From contig OY783203.1 in the NCBI GenBank assembly GCA_963678705.1, positions 1,054,001 through 1,118,000 of the forward strand: a stretch of DNA of 64,000 nt, in the 5' to 3' direction. The stretch comes from Panorpa germanica (Eukaryota; Arthropoda; Insecta; Mecoptera; Panorpidae). Every line of letters starts with the position of its first letter. The first letter of the stretch is position 1. Made by a program: the position numbers and the translations under genes. Shown one piece after another: positions 13,401 through 27,908 of the stretch. The notes beneath the pieces were generated by a model. The model saw only the letters and a program-made list of their open reading frames with translations. It was not told the origin of the DNA and ran no database searches.

Positions 13401-16400
13401 ATAGTTTGAAATTAAAAAAAGCAATTAAGGTAAACGTTCACATACCCCTTGACCATATGACTCGCAAGAAACGCATTTGATCTATCGTAGCAAACGTTAA
13501 AGAGAACGGGGAGGAGAGAGAGAGGGGGAGGTGAATAGCCTACGCAGCGCGATACATTGTGTCTCCGCTCACAATCTCAATCTAGCCCTCAATCTCAATC
13601 CCAAAGCAAAGTTATTTTTAAATGGTGTCATACTTTTGATGTAGTTTCTTTTATTACGAAATTTGACTCGAACCTCTCGAACCAGAACCTGTTGCGACAG
13701 ATCGTTTAGTTTTCGAAATGCAGTAGTTCAAAAATAACTGTCGGATTGATTTAGACAGCTTCGACATTAGGAAATATTAAAAAAGAGATAATGCGATCTG
13801 TTCATGATACATCAAGCTATTTTAATTTCTTCGCCCAGCATTGATCCTTACAGTTTCAAGCATTCCATTGGAGTACTTAAATAAGCCTACTACAAAAAAC
13901 TACTCTAAATAAATTAATAGTTTTAAATTCTAAAATAATTTATAGAACAGTTACAAGATCAATTGCACAAAGTCTTCAAAAAAGAATAAATAATTAGTTG
14001 TAAGCTTTCTAATGAATATACTCGTATATAGTAATAATAATTTACGCTGTGCAATTGATTATTAATTTTAAAATATTTAATACCATACACCATATCAAAG
14101 AAAGTACTATACATTAAATAAGATGATAAATACACAATTAATTGATCGTTTTTATAATTAATTATTTCATCTTCAAGTCATCTAGACTAAACATTAAATA
14201 TTCGTTTAAGAAGTCTAATACATATTGTACTTCTACAAACAACAATACACTTTAAATATTATTGTAAATGAACAACAAGTACAATCGAATTAGACATTTT
14301 AACCGAGTATTGCCAACCACTACACTTTATACGATTCTTACAAGTCTAACTCTAACCTAGACATAGATCAAATTTTAGCTACAATCATTACTAGAAATAC
14401 TTAGATAATTAGACATTTCGGGTAAGCCCCGTTTCACAAGCATTGCAAGATACATACTCGTACTTGTTTCCTAGTTTAATGTCAATGAATTCTGTGCTTC
14501 GGGGATGACAGACTCATGGCCATGACACTCCGCAGAATGGACAATCGGGAGCATAAATTTTAAATGAAACAATAAACAAAATAACCAAATACTAACATTG
14601 TAGTACAACGCGTACTAGGTGTACTGAAGGCTGTGTGTGTGCTAAGTTCAGCAGCAATAATGTGTGTGTCATGCGCGCTGGCCTGTAGTATGGTTTGCAA
14701 CCTAACAAGGACACATTTCGAGGTTAGGTTTTCGTTTGCATCCTAATTATAAGTAAAAAAAAACCGAACTTAACCCTTCTTTGTTATGTTAAGAACACTG
14801 ACACTCCCTGAAACACATGGTCAAAACACAAATCAAATAATTTTCAAGTTTTCTATTAGATTATTACTAATTATAAGTATTAGTACAATTAAAAGTGAAC
14901 CAACATAGTTTCACACTATATTTGCTTTTTCGCAATAAAAGATATTCTAAACTAATTATTGATACGTATAAGAAATTATTTGATTTATTTGTCATAACTG
15001 ACATAATGGCATAATGACATTATACATGTCGATTGTCGAGCATGTAACTGTACCGTACTGATACCGTACATACTGTGTTTTATAGTTCAAATTTGTTTTG
15101 GAAACTAAATTTAAGCATGGTGCATGAAATAATAAACGCATTATAGAAAATGTTTGTGATTTCATTAAAAAAACGTTTTATTTTTAATTTAAGAGTGATA
15201 CATTTATAATTACTTTTTTAGTATAAACATTATGTCCGAGATAAGTTTACGAGGCGTTAAATGACATTTATTACTAATATATTGTATTTACACTCTATCT
15301 CTTTTCTACGCTAATATTAACAGTGTGAAAAACAGAGATACTATTTTCCTTTCATCAGTGAACCGTCTATTCTATTTTTATAGATGTAAGTCTTATTTTA
15401 AACCGCCAATTAAACTTGTATCGAATAATACACGGGCTTCTTAATTAATTTATCATTTACAAAATACTTGAGTGCAAATATAATATTTACAGTTGACATA
15501 ACCTTTAAAAGATTCATTTATTCATGTCGAGAAGTCGTTAAATTATTACTTCAACCTATTAGGACTGACAATAGGAAATTATTGACATTGCATAACACCT
15601 GTAACTGAAGGAGTGAACGCAATAGAGTTTTGAACTAATTTTATCTCTTCGATAAATTGAATTTTACTGAATATGTTTTTACAGTTCTGAAGAAATCAAA
15701 AAATTGACAGAGATCTAATTTTCCGCTCAAAGTCACGCATTATACCCTAATAAATAACTTATTTTAGTTATTGTTGTTGTTTATCAATTTCATAATATCA
15801 AATCTTAATGTGTTGCTCGAGATATCTGTAAATTTTCAAACGATCAATGCAGAGAATATATATTTAGTTAAAGACGTGTGGCATATCATGTGACCATCTA
15901 AGAATACTAAGTAATTGTCCTACTAATAATCGTATGTTTGTTTCTTCATGAGGTTGTAAATATTATACATGCACCAATACAATTTCTTGACATCTGAAAT
16001 AACAGATTAACACACACCTGTCAATGCACACTGTGCACCTGTGGCACGAGAAGCATTTAACACTTGCATTTCAGTCTTTGACTCATCAACTGCACCGTTT
16101 TAGGACGTATTTTTAGTGTTATTATTCCTATACAATTTTTAAACAGGACAATACTTTTAAACATTTTTTTTTGTTTAAATATATTTTGTATCCAACGAAT
16201 TCTTCAAATCATATGGATAATCACGTGGTAAATAAGATTAACACATTTAAAGTTTGTATAAGGATAATATGAGTTTGTCACGTCCATCCGAATGTTTTCA
16301 CATTCATTGTTGAGATTTTATGTTTGTCTATTTTTTGTTCTTTTTCTTCTTTTTATTATTTTTCTAAATATAATGTTTTTTTTTACATTTTTATACTTCT

Positions 16401-17108
16401 TGTCATACTCGTATATTATAAGGGATAGAGCACTACGTCCTCACAGAAACGTTTGCCGTAACGTTTAACGTTATCATGTACTGTACTGTATATTTTCACC
16501 GCTTAATGTGGCTGGCCTTGATTTTTTTATCGTGTACACAAAATAAACCATGTGGTGTGCACGGATCGCAATTTGTACGAATTGATTTGTCTTCATTCGA
16601 TGCTCTTTTTTTATGCTGGATTTCTATGTGCATTTGTAAATACATTGAGTGAATAGAAAAGACTGCAAAACTTTCAAAATTTATTTCAATTTAAATGTAT
16701 TCATGAAGAAGACTCTTTTTGCGAAGAGCAAAATTATGAATTAAAATTTTGCAATGTGTTGTACTTATGTGTAGCGATCATCCTCATCTGCCTCATCGTC
16801 AGACGAATCCTGATCAACTGATTAACTGATTAACTGATCAACAAACAATATATTACATGGTCAATCTTATGAGAGATCAACCAAACCAAAGATAAAAATT
16901 GTGAAAAGCAAAAATTAGAAAAATTTGTTAATAGTCGCTAAAATACTAAAATTTAAATTAGTAAATAAGAACCTTAACCTGTGTTCACTTAGTTAAATTA
17001 CGATTAGCTAGGCAAACCTTAAATAATCTTAGTTACCATACATATTTATAAGTAGGAAATATTTTTCTATTATTTATAGATCTGTTTTAGTTATATACAT
17101 ATATACAA

Positions 17109-17109
<1 letters not shown>

Positions 17110-17148
<39 letters not shown>
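17110..17148. repeat. (AT)n microsatellite
   Basis: An uninterrupted alternation of A and T, followed by a short TGTGTG run. Confidence 0.95.
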
Positions 17149-17152
<4 letters not shown>

Positions 17153-18238
17153 GTGTGTGTCTATTAGTATTTAGAGATTAGAAAATGTAAAATATAAGAG
17201 TGTTAACTTTTGACGGCGCCTCCGTAAATACGGCGCCTTTTTTATAATTTTGAAGTGACACTTTGTTGGATAGTTAATAAAAAGAAAATTTCACATGCAA
17301 TAATGTTCATATGTGATAAATTTGTAATAAATTTGATCGTTTTGAGTACCTTTGATGAAATGCACCTACATTAAGTACATACTTCCCAGTTAGAAAGCCT
17401 CGAAATAAATATGATATATACATATATAAAATAATTCATAACTACTATTCTATTCTTGTTCCAGAATAATATTTAAAATGTTTATTACACTGTAGAAGCA
17501 TTTTATTTGTATTGGTTTATATTCTTTAATACACTAATTAAAAATCAACTATGACTTTGGTGAAATTTATATATTGCTGTTGGTTATTATCGGTGTTATC
17601 TCATTCTATTATCTAACGACTACTGCAGGTCTTTAATTTCGTTCTTACAGATTTCCTGTCTTCCTGCTAGTTGTTAACATTAAAAAATTAGTAATGTTTC
17701 CATATATTACAAACATTAATTTGGTCGTGACACAAATTTATTAAATTCATAGCTGCTGAATACATAAAGACTTTATATAAATATTTTGTAGCATTATTAA
17801 AAAACATTCTTCTACATACTTGCTCGTATTTGCATAACTAAATATTTGTCATGTTACTGATATATAAGATGTATATATAAATAAATATACGAGTACATTA
17901 CATTCTCTGCATTATTTTATTTGTGAACAACCATGACACATTTGCATTGAAAATTAGACTTATATTATTATTACATCTTGGAATGTAGCAAAATTTTTTT
18001 AGCCCTCCATTAATCACAGAATCACACAAAAGATTACATATAACACATACATAGTAGAATCTATCAGGCATCTCTAGACACTGAAAAAGTCAAAAGTTTC
18101 ACCTAATTGCAAGGAGAAGTTTTGCGTAAGAAGAATGCGAAATTTTGCTTTAAGAAAAAAAATTTCTAAAGTGTAATAAAATTTTAACTGGAAAATAATA
18201 GAAACTCAGTTTGAATTTTTTTTATATATTATATGAAC

Positions 18239-18241
<3 letters not shown>

Positions 18242-18317
<76 letters not shown>
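18242..18317. repeat. (AT)n microsatellite, long
   Basis: About 76 bases of uninterrupted AT dinucleotides. Confidence 0.95.
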
Positions 18318-18322
<5 letters not shown>

Positions 18323-18999
18323 TAATGAAGTTCGTGCACACTGCCTTCAGGAGTACCAGAAACTTGCTAAAATAAGTTGTAATATAGATTTACATTTTCT
18401 GCTGAGACCGACGTCAATGATCCAGCAGTGTGATCCAAAAACCAGCTGCTCCATGTTTTTTAATTTATAAATTCTTTTATTTGTTGCGTCTTATTTTGTA
18501 AATAAATTATTGATTATTAGTTCCAAGTTTTCACAAACAAAATCTTGAGTCTTATTTCTATTTAATTATTTTCTAATTCATAAGTAAGAAAAACCCAATT
18601 TTTTACAATTGGGCTAAGTTAGTAATAAGATATATATATATACTATAAATATATATTATACACCTTTGACTTTTAACTGAATATCAATCACCATTATATT
18701 TTCGAAACACCATTAAAAGGAAACAAATTTTAACTATATAAAAATATACCAATTATTTTATTCAATAATTTATAAGACCGAAAAATATAGAATGTTACTT
18801 TTAGTATAATTTACTTGTGAATTCGTCGTTGCATGTTATTTGTATTATGTTATTGTATAATTAACTGTTTACAATGTACTTTTTATTTGTTAAATTTATT
18901 ATCTTTTATAAATATTTGTTGTATATTTTAAGAAAAATAAATGCTCAAACTTCACCTTTAAAATATTTAATAAAAATTGTAACAATTATTGAACACTTG

Positions 19000-19100
19000 T
19001 TTTATTTCTATTTCATAAACTATGACAGAGAAGCATTGACGCTTTGTCTTCGGGTTCGATTCCCGGACCAACGGTGATTATTGTATTGTTTTCATAATCA
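19000..19100 (+). mobile_element. tRNA-derived SINE remnant
   Basis: Contains TTCGGGTTCGATTCCCGGAC, which has the tRNA box B / T-loop consensus GGTTCGATTCC. It is preceded by an A-box-like stretch and followed by unrelated AT-rich sequence. There is no cloverleaf with paired stems, so it is not a tRNA gene. A close copy of the box B part lies at 51459-51485. Confidence 0.5.
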
Positions 19101-19366
19101 TAAACGTATTAGGTATGTAGTACACACGTATAAAACCGCGACTTCATAAAAACTAAAAACATAGTATGAGGTCGACGGCGATAAGACTTGTCATTGGAAA
19201 TATAAGAGCATCGGACAAGAAATTACCTTCTAAGAAGATTATATTTATCCGCAAAAAGGTAAGTTTATTTTTCAAGAAACAGAAAAAAAGACAAAACGGT
19301 GTCAAGAATTAATCATACTTACCATATTAAAACTGCTCCAATGTCCTATTAAATCCTGAATCCTGA

Positions 19367-19632
19367 TCCTGATAACCTACAATTTATCTGCTAGATTATG
19401 TGAACATGAGTACCCGGGATGTTCTCCAGATACTTCTGGGTGGTATTTCTGCTGATTCTGGGGCAATTCATGGACTCTTGGGTCAGTAAGATGCCGGTTG
19501 CCAGTTTATAGTCGTCTGTAAACGATAATGTGGTATTAATGACGTTCCAATTGACATAGATAATCGTACAACAACAACCAGACACAACGGCTACTAGATG
19601 GGTTGTGAATTGATATAGGTGGTTATCAGGAT
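19367..19632. mobile_element. Segment bounded by 11-base inverted ends
   Basis: TCCTGATAACC at 19367-19377 and GGTTATCAGGA near 19621-19632 are perfect inverted repeats around about 245 bases. The interior is less AT-rich than its surroundings and keeps a 64-codon minus-strand ORF. This looks like a remnant of a DNA element or a captured fragment. The family is unknown. Confidence 0.3.
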
Positions 19633-19771
19633 TTCAAATTTGCACTTAATTAATAATATTAGTAATATTATAGATGATCATTCATAATGATAAAACGCTA
19701 AGATAGATTGAAAAATATTTACCATCATGTCCGTAATCATGACGTAAAAATAAAATAAATTTTAAATCACT

Positions 19772-19880
19772 ACGAGGGCAATCCCGAAAGTACCCGACCT
19801 CACACATAGATGGCGGCTGTATTAAAAGAATACTATTGGTAGAAAATATCAACTTTAAAAAGTTTAAATTTGATTAGATT
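19772..19880 (+). mobile_element. Possible mariner-like end fragment
   Basis: The sequence TACGAGGGCAATCCCGAAAG, followed by TACCCGACCTCACACATAG, begins at a TA dinucleotide and resembles the terminal inverted repeats of mariner elements, which often start with a CGAGGG-type end. No transposase ORF and no second end was found. The assignment is by resemblance only. Confidence 0.35.
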
Positions 19881-20637
19881 AGCAACAATAGTAAATGTTG
19901 TTAGCGAATTTATAAACGTGAAAAAAATTGTTCTGCGTTATGTGATAGACCTGGACCACATAAGTGTGTTCGCGTACGAATGCTCAATATTAATGGTATG
20001 AATACGCATAGTTGCACATGTAGTTCGTGTTCACAGAGCAAAGAATCATGTACCCGTACACGAACGTGAACCTTTTTTGCTCTAATAGCCGTAAATAAAA
20101 CATGTCATACGTATAAAAATCTGACATCTGTAAAGAGCACGAAAACTCGAATACGCATATTATTAAATGGTTAGAACGCATTGTAATTGTTCTTCTTTTC
20201 TTTTATATCATTTTTTTCCATACCTATTCTAAAGTATAACGACAATACTTACAAAATTTTAGAGTGCCTAAAATACCGACTTAAAATTCGTCACGAGCTC
20301 TTGTACTTCAGGCTATCATTCGAAGATTTCATTTTATATCTCTCTTCTTAAGCAGCGAAACTAATGGTTTGTATCTAAGAGTATTTATTCTATATAAATG
20401 CAGAGGACTCTGAAGAGCTTCCAATTTTAATTAGATGCAAAAGAGATGACGCTACAGATGCCACGTTTGAAAAAAGAATAATATTTTGAACATGTGGATA
20501 AATCAAAGTAAGCCGTAAATGTCAAAAACATCTATAATCTAATCGGCATGTAGTAGTCAGTGTAGTGTAGGAGGTGTTGTGTGGCAATCCAATTTTATAA
20601 TTTTAATAGGCTATACAGAATAAAGACTCTGATAATA

Positions 20638-23216
20638 ATGTTAATTCGTTTTGTAAGTGTACGTAAAACGTTTTATGTGAAAGCTTTAGCAATCTTATTG
20701 TTAGTATTTCTAGTAATAGTGTACTACAATAAAACCAATGTCAAACAGTTTGTCACTTCGGCAGAAAAATTAGCTGCACCTTTAGGAAGTATTTCTAGAG
20801 TGGATTTTGATGTAGAACATCTTAGTTTTGAAGAGCAAATTCGACATGATGAACGAAAAGTTATCAAAGGGCTTGGTGATAATGGAGTTCCTACAGTTCT
20901 GTCAGGCAAAGAGAAAGAGTTAGGTGATAAAGATCTTAGAAAATATGCTCTCAACATTTACTTAAGTGAGAAGCTGAGCTATAATCGTACAACACCTGAC
21001 GTTAGAAGTGAAAAGTGCAAGGAATATGTTTACAACAAAGATCTTCCTAGTGCTAGCATTGTTATTATTTTTTATAACGAACCATTTTCTGTTTTGATTC
21101 GGACAGTTTGGAGCAGCATTAATACTGCTCCCCCAAATACACTAAAAGAAATTATTTTAGTTGATGACTGCAGTACAAATACAGAGCTTCGTGGCAAACT
21201 TGATCATTACATATCTACAAGACTTCCAACTGACATTGTGAAACTTATAAGACTGCCAAGCAGGTATTTTTTTTATTCACTTCATCATTTTTCACAAGTA
21301 ATTTTATAACAGTTCCAACTAATGCAGACTTTTTACAGAATGGGTCTAATTCGAGCACGTCTTGCTGGAGCCCGTGAAAGTCATGGTGATGTGTTAGTCT
21401 TTTTGGATGCACATTGCGAAGCCGTTGTAGGCTGGATGGAACCTCTACTACATCGAATTCAAGAATCTCCAAAAAGCGTCTTAGTCCCAATTATAGATGT
21501 TATTTCAGCCGACACATTTAAATATAGTAACAATGGAGATTTATTTCAGGTATGCTTTTATAAACAACATGCAAAGAGAGATTAAAATTTAACAAATACA
21601 TTTTTGTTAAATTTAAATATTACGTTACATGTAAGGAGTTGTAAATGTAATTTATGTCTAGATTGGAGGATTTACTTGGTCAGGACATTTCACTTGGGAT
21701 GATATTCCTCTTTCTGAAGTACGAAGAATTCATGCTGAAGAGGCTAAGAAATTCGGTCTAGATTATGACGAAGCGGTTAAAGATGTTTCTCGTCGGGGGA
21801 TCACATTACCCACACATTCCCCCACCATGGCTGGAGGTCTTTTTGCAATCAACAGAAAATACTTCTGGGATGTAGGCTCTTACGACGAACAGGTACAAAT
21901 AATATATATAATCTACTCTACTCTAATATAATCTACATCTATAATCTAATCGGCATCTGTAACGCCATATATGCTAATAATATAATACCAATTAAATAAA
22001 TGTTTACAGATGGATGGATGGGGAGGCGAAAATTTGGAAATGTCATTCAGAATTTGGCAATGTAAGGAAAAGTTTTCAATAACTATGTTGCACAATAAAA
22101 TATAATTTTATGATGTTTTTAAAATAAAGCTTATTTTTCATTTTTGCTATTTGAATTTTTTGCAGGCGGTGGTTCGATAGAAACTATTCCATGTTCTCGT
22201 GTTGGACACATCTTTCGAGATTTTCATCCATACAAGTAATGTTTTTTTTTTTTAAGAATCTAATAATACTATCAATAATTATTGAATTAACAATGAATAT
22301 TTATCTAGATTTCCAAATGATAAAGATACTCATGCAATTAATACTGCACGTCTTGCCAGAGTTTGGATGGATGAATTTGCAGATTTGTTTTTCTTAAATC
22401 GTCCTGAAATGGAGGTTTGTTAATTTTCTAACGATTTTAAAGGTAATGTAAATACGACACACAAATAAAATACGTACGTTTTCAGAATTATCCGGGTATT
22501 GGCGACCTTACCCATAGAAAAGTTCTTCGGGAGAAACTGAAGTGCAAACCATTCAGATGGTATTTAGAAAATATATATTCATCCAAGTTCGTACCTAATG
22601 AAAATGTTGAGGCTTTCGGAATGTAAGTTATTATTTCACATAATGAATAATGACCATTGTTTGGTTTCTACTTTGTATTAATTGATATTTTGATTCCACA
22701 CAGGTTGTCTTCTAAAGTCAACAACCTTTGCTTAGACAATCTGCAACGCAATCCTGATGAGCCCTATGCATTAGGAGTTTATGTGTGCCATAAAAGACTT
22801 GTTAGCAGCCAATTAATATCTCTAACATTAGAAGGAGTCTTAAGAACCGAGACCAGCTGTGCTGATGTGCAAGTGAGGTAAATATAATATCATTGTAACC
22901 TTCAAATTAAATATCATATATTACTGGGCAATATTTTCAAAACAAGTTTTGTTTCAGTCCCGATGAATCTGAACATAGAATTACCATGGTGCCATGTACA
23001 GGAGATGGTAAAGACCAAACGTGGGAAATAACGGATGAGGACCAAATTAAAAATGTGAATACTGGTTTATGCCTAGATGCTAAAGATCTTTCTACTGGTG
23101 ATAATGCATACGTGACTTATTGCGAAGATTCCATTACTCAACAATGGTCTTTTGTTCTAAAAGGCTGGCCTAAATCTAAATACGATACACCAAAAGAATC
23201 CGAAAATGAGATTTAA
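20638..23216 (+). CDS. Polypeptide N-acetylgalactosaminyltransferase, complete
   Basis: Nine exons join in frame: 20638-21263, 21339-21549, 21662-21892, 22010-22061, 22166-22235, 22309-22414, 22486-22622, 22704-22877 and 22958-23216, giving 621 residues. The enzyme moves GalNAc from UDP-GalNAc to Ser/Thr of secretory proteins in the Golgi, starting mucin-type O-glycans. It is a type II membrane protein with a hydrophobic segment at about residues 15-30. The GT-A catalytic part has VDDCS, the metal-binding D231-A-H233 (in LDAHCE), and the Gal/GalNAc-T motif WGGENLEM from W360. A C-terminal ricin-type lectin domain (about 480-610) shows two CLD motifs and QTW and QQW repeats. The ATG at 20638 is the first in an open frame that runs back to a GTG at 20581. 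Length and domain order are normal for the family. The exact Pgant/GALNT member cannot be assigned by eye. Confidence 0.96.
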
Positions 23217-26200
23217 TATATATTTGATTACTTCCTCAGTTTGATACTACTTTTTTCCAAAATTATTTTTTCAGTAAGTTGATAAAAGTATTATCAAATT
23301 ATATTAACGTATCAGGTTTTAAATTTTTGATGATTATCTTTAGACCATATGTAAGTAATATAAACTTACTTCAATTTAACTTAATACGGAAAATATTCCT
23401 AACTATTTACACAAAAAGATACTAAGACTGTTGTGGTATTTAAAAAGTTATTGTGACAATACAATAATAGGTTGTAAATCGTAATGAGTACACAATTATG
23501 TAAAATATTTTTCTGCCATTAGTGTCTCTTTTTAGTTGCTGCTCTTGAGTATTTGTCATAACTGATATTTTATGACACTCTTTCGAAAACACGCGTTATC
23601 GAATTAATAATGTAAAAATATGATGTCAGTTATAAAAATGGATCTGTGTGATTATCATAATAAGATAGGACTATATTTATTTATATTAAATAAATGTGAG
23701 CGTAATATTTGGAAACATTGAATTTATAAAAACTTGAAGTAAATACAACTAAAGAATTTATATAATTTTAGTTCTCTAGATTATTAAATAGTTACTGTTG
23801 CTTTTTAACACATCAAGGTGATTAATCACCAAACTTTTTACTATCTGATTATATTAAGCAGGACTCATGTACCAGTTTTCTGCTAATATTTTACTTTTGT
23901 GATAAGGAGAGTTTTCTAGGCCATAGTTAGAAATAATGTTTTATTTAACAATATTTGTAAATTTATTTTGAGTATTACACATGGGAATTATATTTATTTA
24001 TTTTAGAATGGTGGTTTATGAATATTTAGTGCATATGACATTTTTACCTCAATTTTAGAAATCGTAGATGTTAAATTTAAAAAAATTATTATTTTGTTCT
24101 ACCTTTATTACTACTATTAATAATATATAGTGGAAAATGTGCCAATGGTTAAAATCTCTAAATCCTGAAATTGATTTTCTTTTGCATCATCGTTGAAGTT
24201 CGTTCTTCAATTTGTGACAAATAATATTAAAATATTATATTTATTTAGGGTGTCCGAATTATTGAAGTTCTGTTCGTATGTATTCATTTAGAAAAATATG
24301 TCGTTTTTAGAAATGGACAGATAGACTTTAAACTAACAAGAGTATTATTTTTATTAAAGAAATTCGTCCAATATATTTGAAACTAATAAACAGTTCAATA
24401 TAATAATTGTTAATACAATCAATCAAAAGGTTTATGGTTTATGAAATTTTATACTTGTAAGTAAATTATAAATATAAAATATATTTCAGGATAAATATAT
24501 TACATAGAATATTAAATAACAAAGCGACCATATTTTTATGAATTATTTTTTATATTACATAAATATATTTATATATATATTTATATTGTTAGGTTGATAT
24601 TGAAGTAGACTTAATTTACCCTAGTTTTAACTAATAACAAAAAAAAAATACTTGACGGTTTAAATATTGACATAATTTAGTTTCAACAGTATTTACAACA
24701 CTCTTTGTGTTATTCTGTTATTGTTTTTCTTTGTAAACCACTGTGTTTTATATTTAATATTATACTAATTAATACTAATTAGTACTAAATTATTACTAAT
24801 TATATTTGGTATAGAAAAAATATATTTATACACAAAATAAGTGTAACCAGCAACCATTTAGTTAATCAAGTTTATGTGTCATGTAATTAGCAATAAAAGT
24901 TTTTATATATTTATAGATAAACTTCGAAACAAATAGAAAAACATTAATTTGGTAAAACATTGTTAAACATTAAAACGGTGTCTTATTAATTCATTGATTT
25001 TTATAATCAAATTTAATGGCAGCTAATATAATGACTTTATTTAATATACAGTATTAATTGATTTTTACTTAAAAAACATTGTAACAAAATTGTACAATTT
25101 TTATTATTTTATTATTGCTTTATTACTATAAAGTTTTTCCTTCACACATTTATCTCTTTGTCGCTACTTTATATGTGTGCCTCCCTCAACCTGACTTCGG
25201 TACAGTTGATTCTATTGCACTCCTGACACTACTCCTTTTATGTCATTACTTAAACAAATAATTAAAGTATTAAAAAAATGCGGAGGTTGTATAAGTAAAG
25301 CGATCAATTTATTATTTCTGTTGCTATAGGATCAAATACATTTAATATATCTATAGAATGATTTTTCATTAAAAAGCTAAAATTTTTGTATGCTATAAGA
25401 GTTATGTATATAATAAATATGTATTAAGTTACATTACCAATTATGTTAGAAAAAAGCAAAAAAAGACGTCATTGAAATGCCGTAATAAAGTCAAATTTTG
25501 GCAACAATTCAGTAACTTATACAGTGATGTAACTGTCAATTGTAAATTGAAATATTTAGCAAGTTAATGATTATTTTATTATTGTAACTTAAATAAAATA
25601 AATATCTCAATTATTCAAAAATAGATGAATGAAGATTTTTAGTCTTATTTTTTACCACTGAGTCAATCGTCTTATAAAAGAACACCTTACACTAAGTATA
25701 GCATATATAACAATAAATAAAATAATAAAGATAAACTTATAAACAGTATTCATTCGCTAAAAGTATTATGTGGTAATTGAATTTATTACGTTTTCCAAGA
25801 CTACGGCGAAAGGGCTATTTATATAATTCCGAATTTTTAATAGGTATTATAGAATAGATTTTGGAAAATTAATGATTAAGTTGCACTCGTTTTAATTTGT
25901 ATTTTATAAGTAATCTATTAATCATTGTAATGATAAATTATTAATCTAGTCCACCAACATATCGTAAATAGTCAAATCGAATAGTTATGCTGAGCCTTCA
26001 CGATGGTAATTTGCTGAGAGATTCAACATAATTACAATTTCATATTAAAATTTGTATTGTATGTTCTTCGGTACATTTTGCACTGAAGGTAGTAGGGATT
26101 TTTTTTACGAGACGATCACCCAATATTATTAAAAAATGCAAAATATTATATGGTTTTTAAGATATTGAAAAATTACTAAATAACACTGTTAGAAGCATAT

Positions 26201-26752
26201 TGTTAAAATAAATAGTATGTAAAAAATAAAACTCATTTTTGTAAAATAACTTCCGCAATTTTAGTCTAAAATAAGTCAACGGAGTCGCAATAAAGAAAAT
26301 GTTAAATTTAAAATATAATTAATTACTAAATTTAATAAATTGATTTTAGTCCACTGTATTTTTTATATATTATGTAACCCCTATGTAACATAAATAAAGT
26401 TTGTTAATGAAATGGAAATATCTCGTTTTGATCTTTTTTTTTAAAAGTTTATTTTTATTAATATTTATGTTGGTTTCGTAAAGGTCTTTATCATTTATGG
26501 ATAGAAGAAATTTGTGTTCTTTAAGTTAGTCTTCATATACACTTGGTTTAGAGGCATGCAAAACTTAGATTATATCGTACTCATATGAGTAGCCAAAACA
26601 AAAACCAAAAATATTTTATTATACTGGTCAAACTTATCACATACAATGTAAAGTTAAATTCTCACCTTAGTCTACCTTCATTTATCTGATTTAATAATCA
26701 TGCGTTGAATATAGTACTCAATTTACGAAATTAGTTAATTAATAATAAATCG
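23217..26752. other. 3' region of the GalNAc-transferase and spacer
   Basis: Very AT-rich, with no coding exon seen. It probably contains the 3' untranslated region of the upstream gene. AATAAA signals occur several times, for example near 23688 and 26391, so the true end is not decided by sequence alone. Confidence 0.5.
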
Positions 26753-27908
26753 TTATTGGGATATATAATGCTTATGTCTCTTCTGTTCTTGATTCGGTCG
26801 ACGGATACGGTGATAATTTGGTAAAACTTTTGTTAAAAAATCTAATTGCATATTTTGTGACTGCAACAAAACAAAATATATGATTAACTATTTTCAGTTT
26901 CAGATCTACCTATACATGAAGTTAAATTACCGGTTGCTTGTCTAGAGATTCCTTCATACAGCATTTTTTTCCATAAACAACTGTATTGTCAGAGAGTGTA
27001 AGAGGACCTTTTAGTTCGCACGATGCACCTTGAAAGATAGATTTAAGATTATGTTTCGTTTGAAACTGTTTCATATTTCAGTCCAATAAATGAATCCTTT
27101 ATTACTTACCAATCACACATCCGTTTCCAATTTTTACATCGGCTGGAACAACACATTTAGGTTCAAAAACATTATTATCCCCTAGACTTGTTGTGACGAT
27201 TGTACATCCAACTTCAAATACATTATTACTACCAATAATTAAACCGTTGGGTGAGGGGTCCTCATTTTCTGGGATTCTGAAATAATGTATATATTGCCTT
27301 ATTAAAAAAATCACTTTCAAAGTAGTACGATGAATAAAAGTTTATCACACTTACCGATATATAATTTGTGCGTATTCTTCTACAATACAGCTTTCACCAA
27401 GCACTATTGGCCCGGCCTCTGCATTTATAAAAGCTTTCGGATGTATTACACAGCCTGCGCCTATAATAAATATATTAATGTAATAAAAATAATACATTTT
27501 TTGTATATTATTTCTTCTTTTAAATAAATTGGGAACTTGGATGTAAAATGTTGGATGTAGTTAAGACCTACATTTGTAGAAAATTATATTGTATAACGTC
27601 ATCCTGAACATAAATTAATACACTGATTTTGAGATTCAAAGCAAACAAGCACCTTAATAATAATAATATAATGCATTAATAATAACTAATGAGTTCGTGT
27701 TGCAGTAAACAACAAAATATGTTATAAGTGAGTAAGCAATTCTTACCAATTGTTATATCCCCCTTTAAAATACATTCCTCACAAGCTACAGCTCCTGGGA
27801 ATACTTTTACCCTAAAAACAATTAATCATATTATTTTTTTAACTAAAAATCAGAATTTTATTTTTGTAGGTAATGGTAAAACAATAAAACTTACTCTGAT
27901 TTAGACAT
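26753..27908 (-). CDS. DCTN6: Dynactin subunit 6 (p27), complete
   Basis: Six minus-strand exons: 27895-27908, 27747-27811, 27355-27460, 27110-27276, 26931-27028 and 26753-26860. Phases join throughout to give 185 residues, close to the roughly 190 usual for the family. DCTN6 with DCTN5 sits in the pointed-end complex of dynactin, the dynein cofactor for microtubule transport. The protein is mostly a left-handed beta-helix of hexapeptide repeats. Visible hallmarks are [54 protein letters not shown] and the C-terminal [18 protein letters not shown]. The first coding exon holds only 14 bases (ATGTCTAAATCAGA). The basic tail ([12 protein letters not shown]) is as expected. The gene is divergent from the cysteine-rich microprotein gene whose ATG is 784 bases away. 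Confidence 0.96.

Larger units (their letters stand above)
10480..20637. other. Gene-poor spacer
   Basis: About 10 kb of AT-rich DNA without a supportable coding exon. It contains a GA-rich tract near 13505-13535, (AT)n microsatellites at 17110-17148 and 18242-18317, a GGCGCC-containing hairpin near 17214-17238, a tRNA-like SINE piece at 19000-19100, and two probable transposon remnants between 19367 and 19900. Confidence 0.6.

Noticed and set aside
17205-17245. GGCGCC hairpin followed by T-run, resembling a bacterial terminator
   Set aside because: The surrounding DNA is typical insect spacer with eukaryotic microsatellites, so there is no reason to infer bacterial DNA.
19040-19080. tRNA gene suggested by GGTTCGATTCC
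   Set aside because: No paired acceptor, D or anticodon stems could be drawn. The box B recurs in SINE fragments elsewhere in the window.
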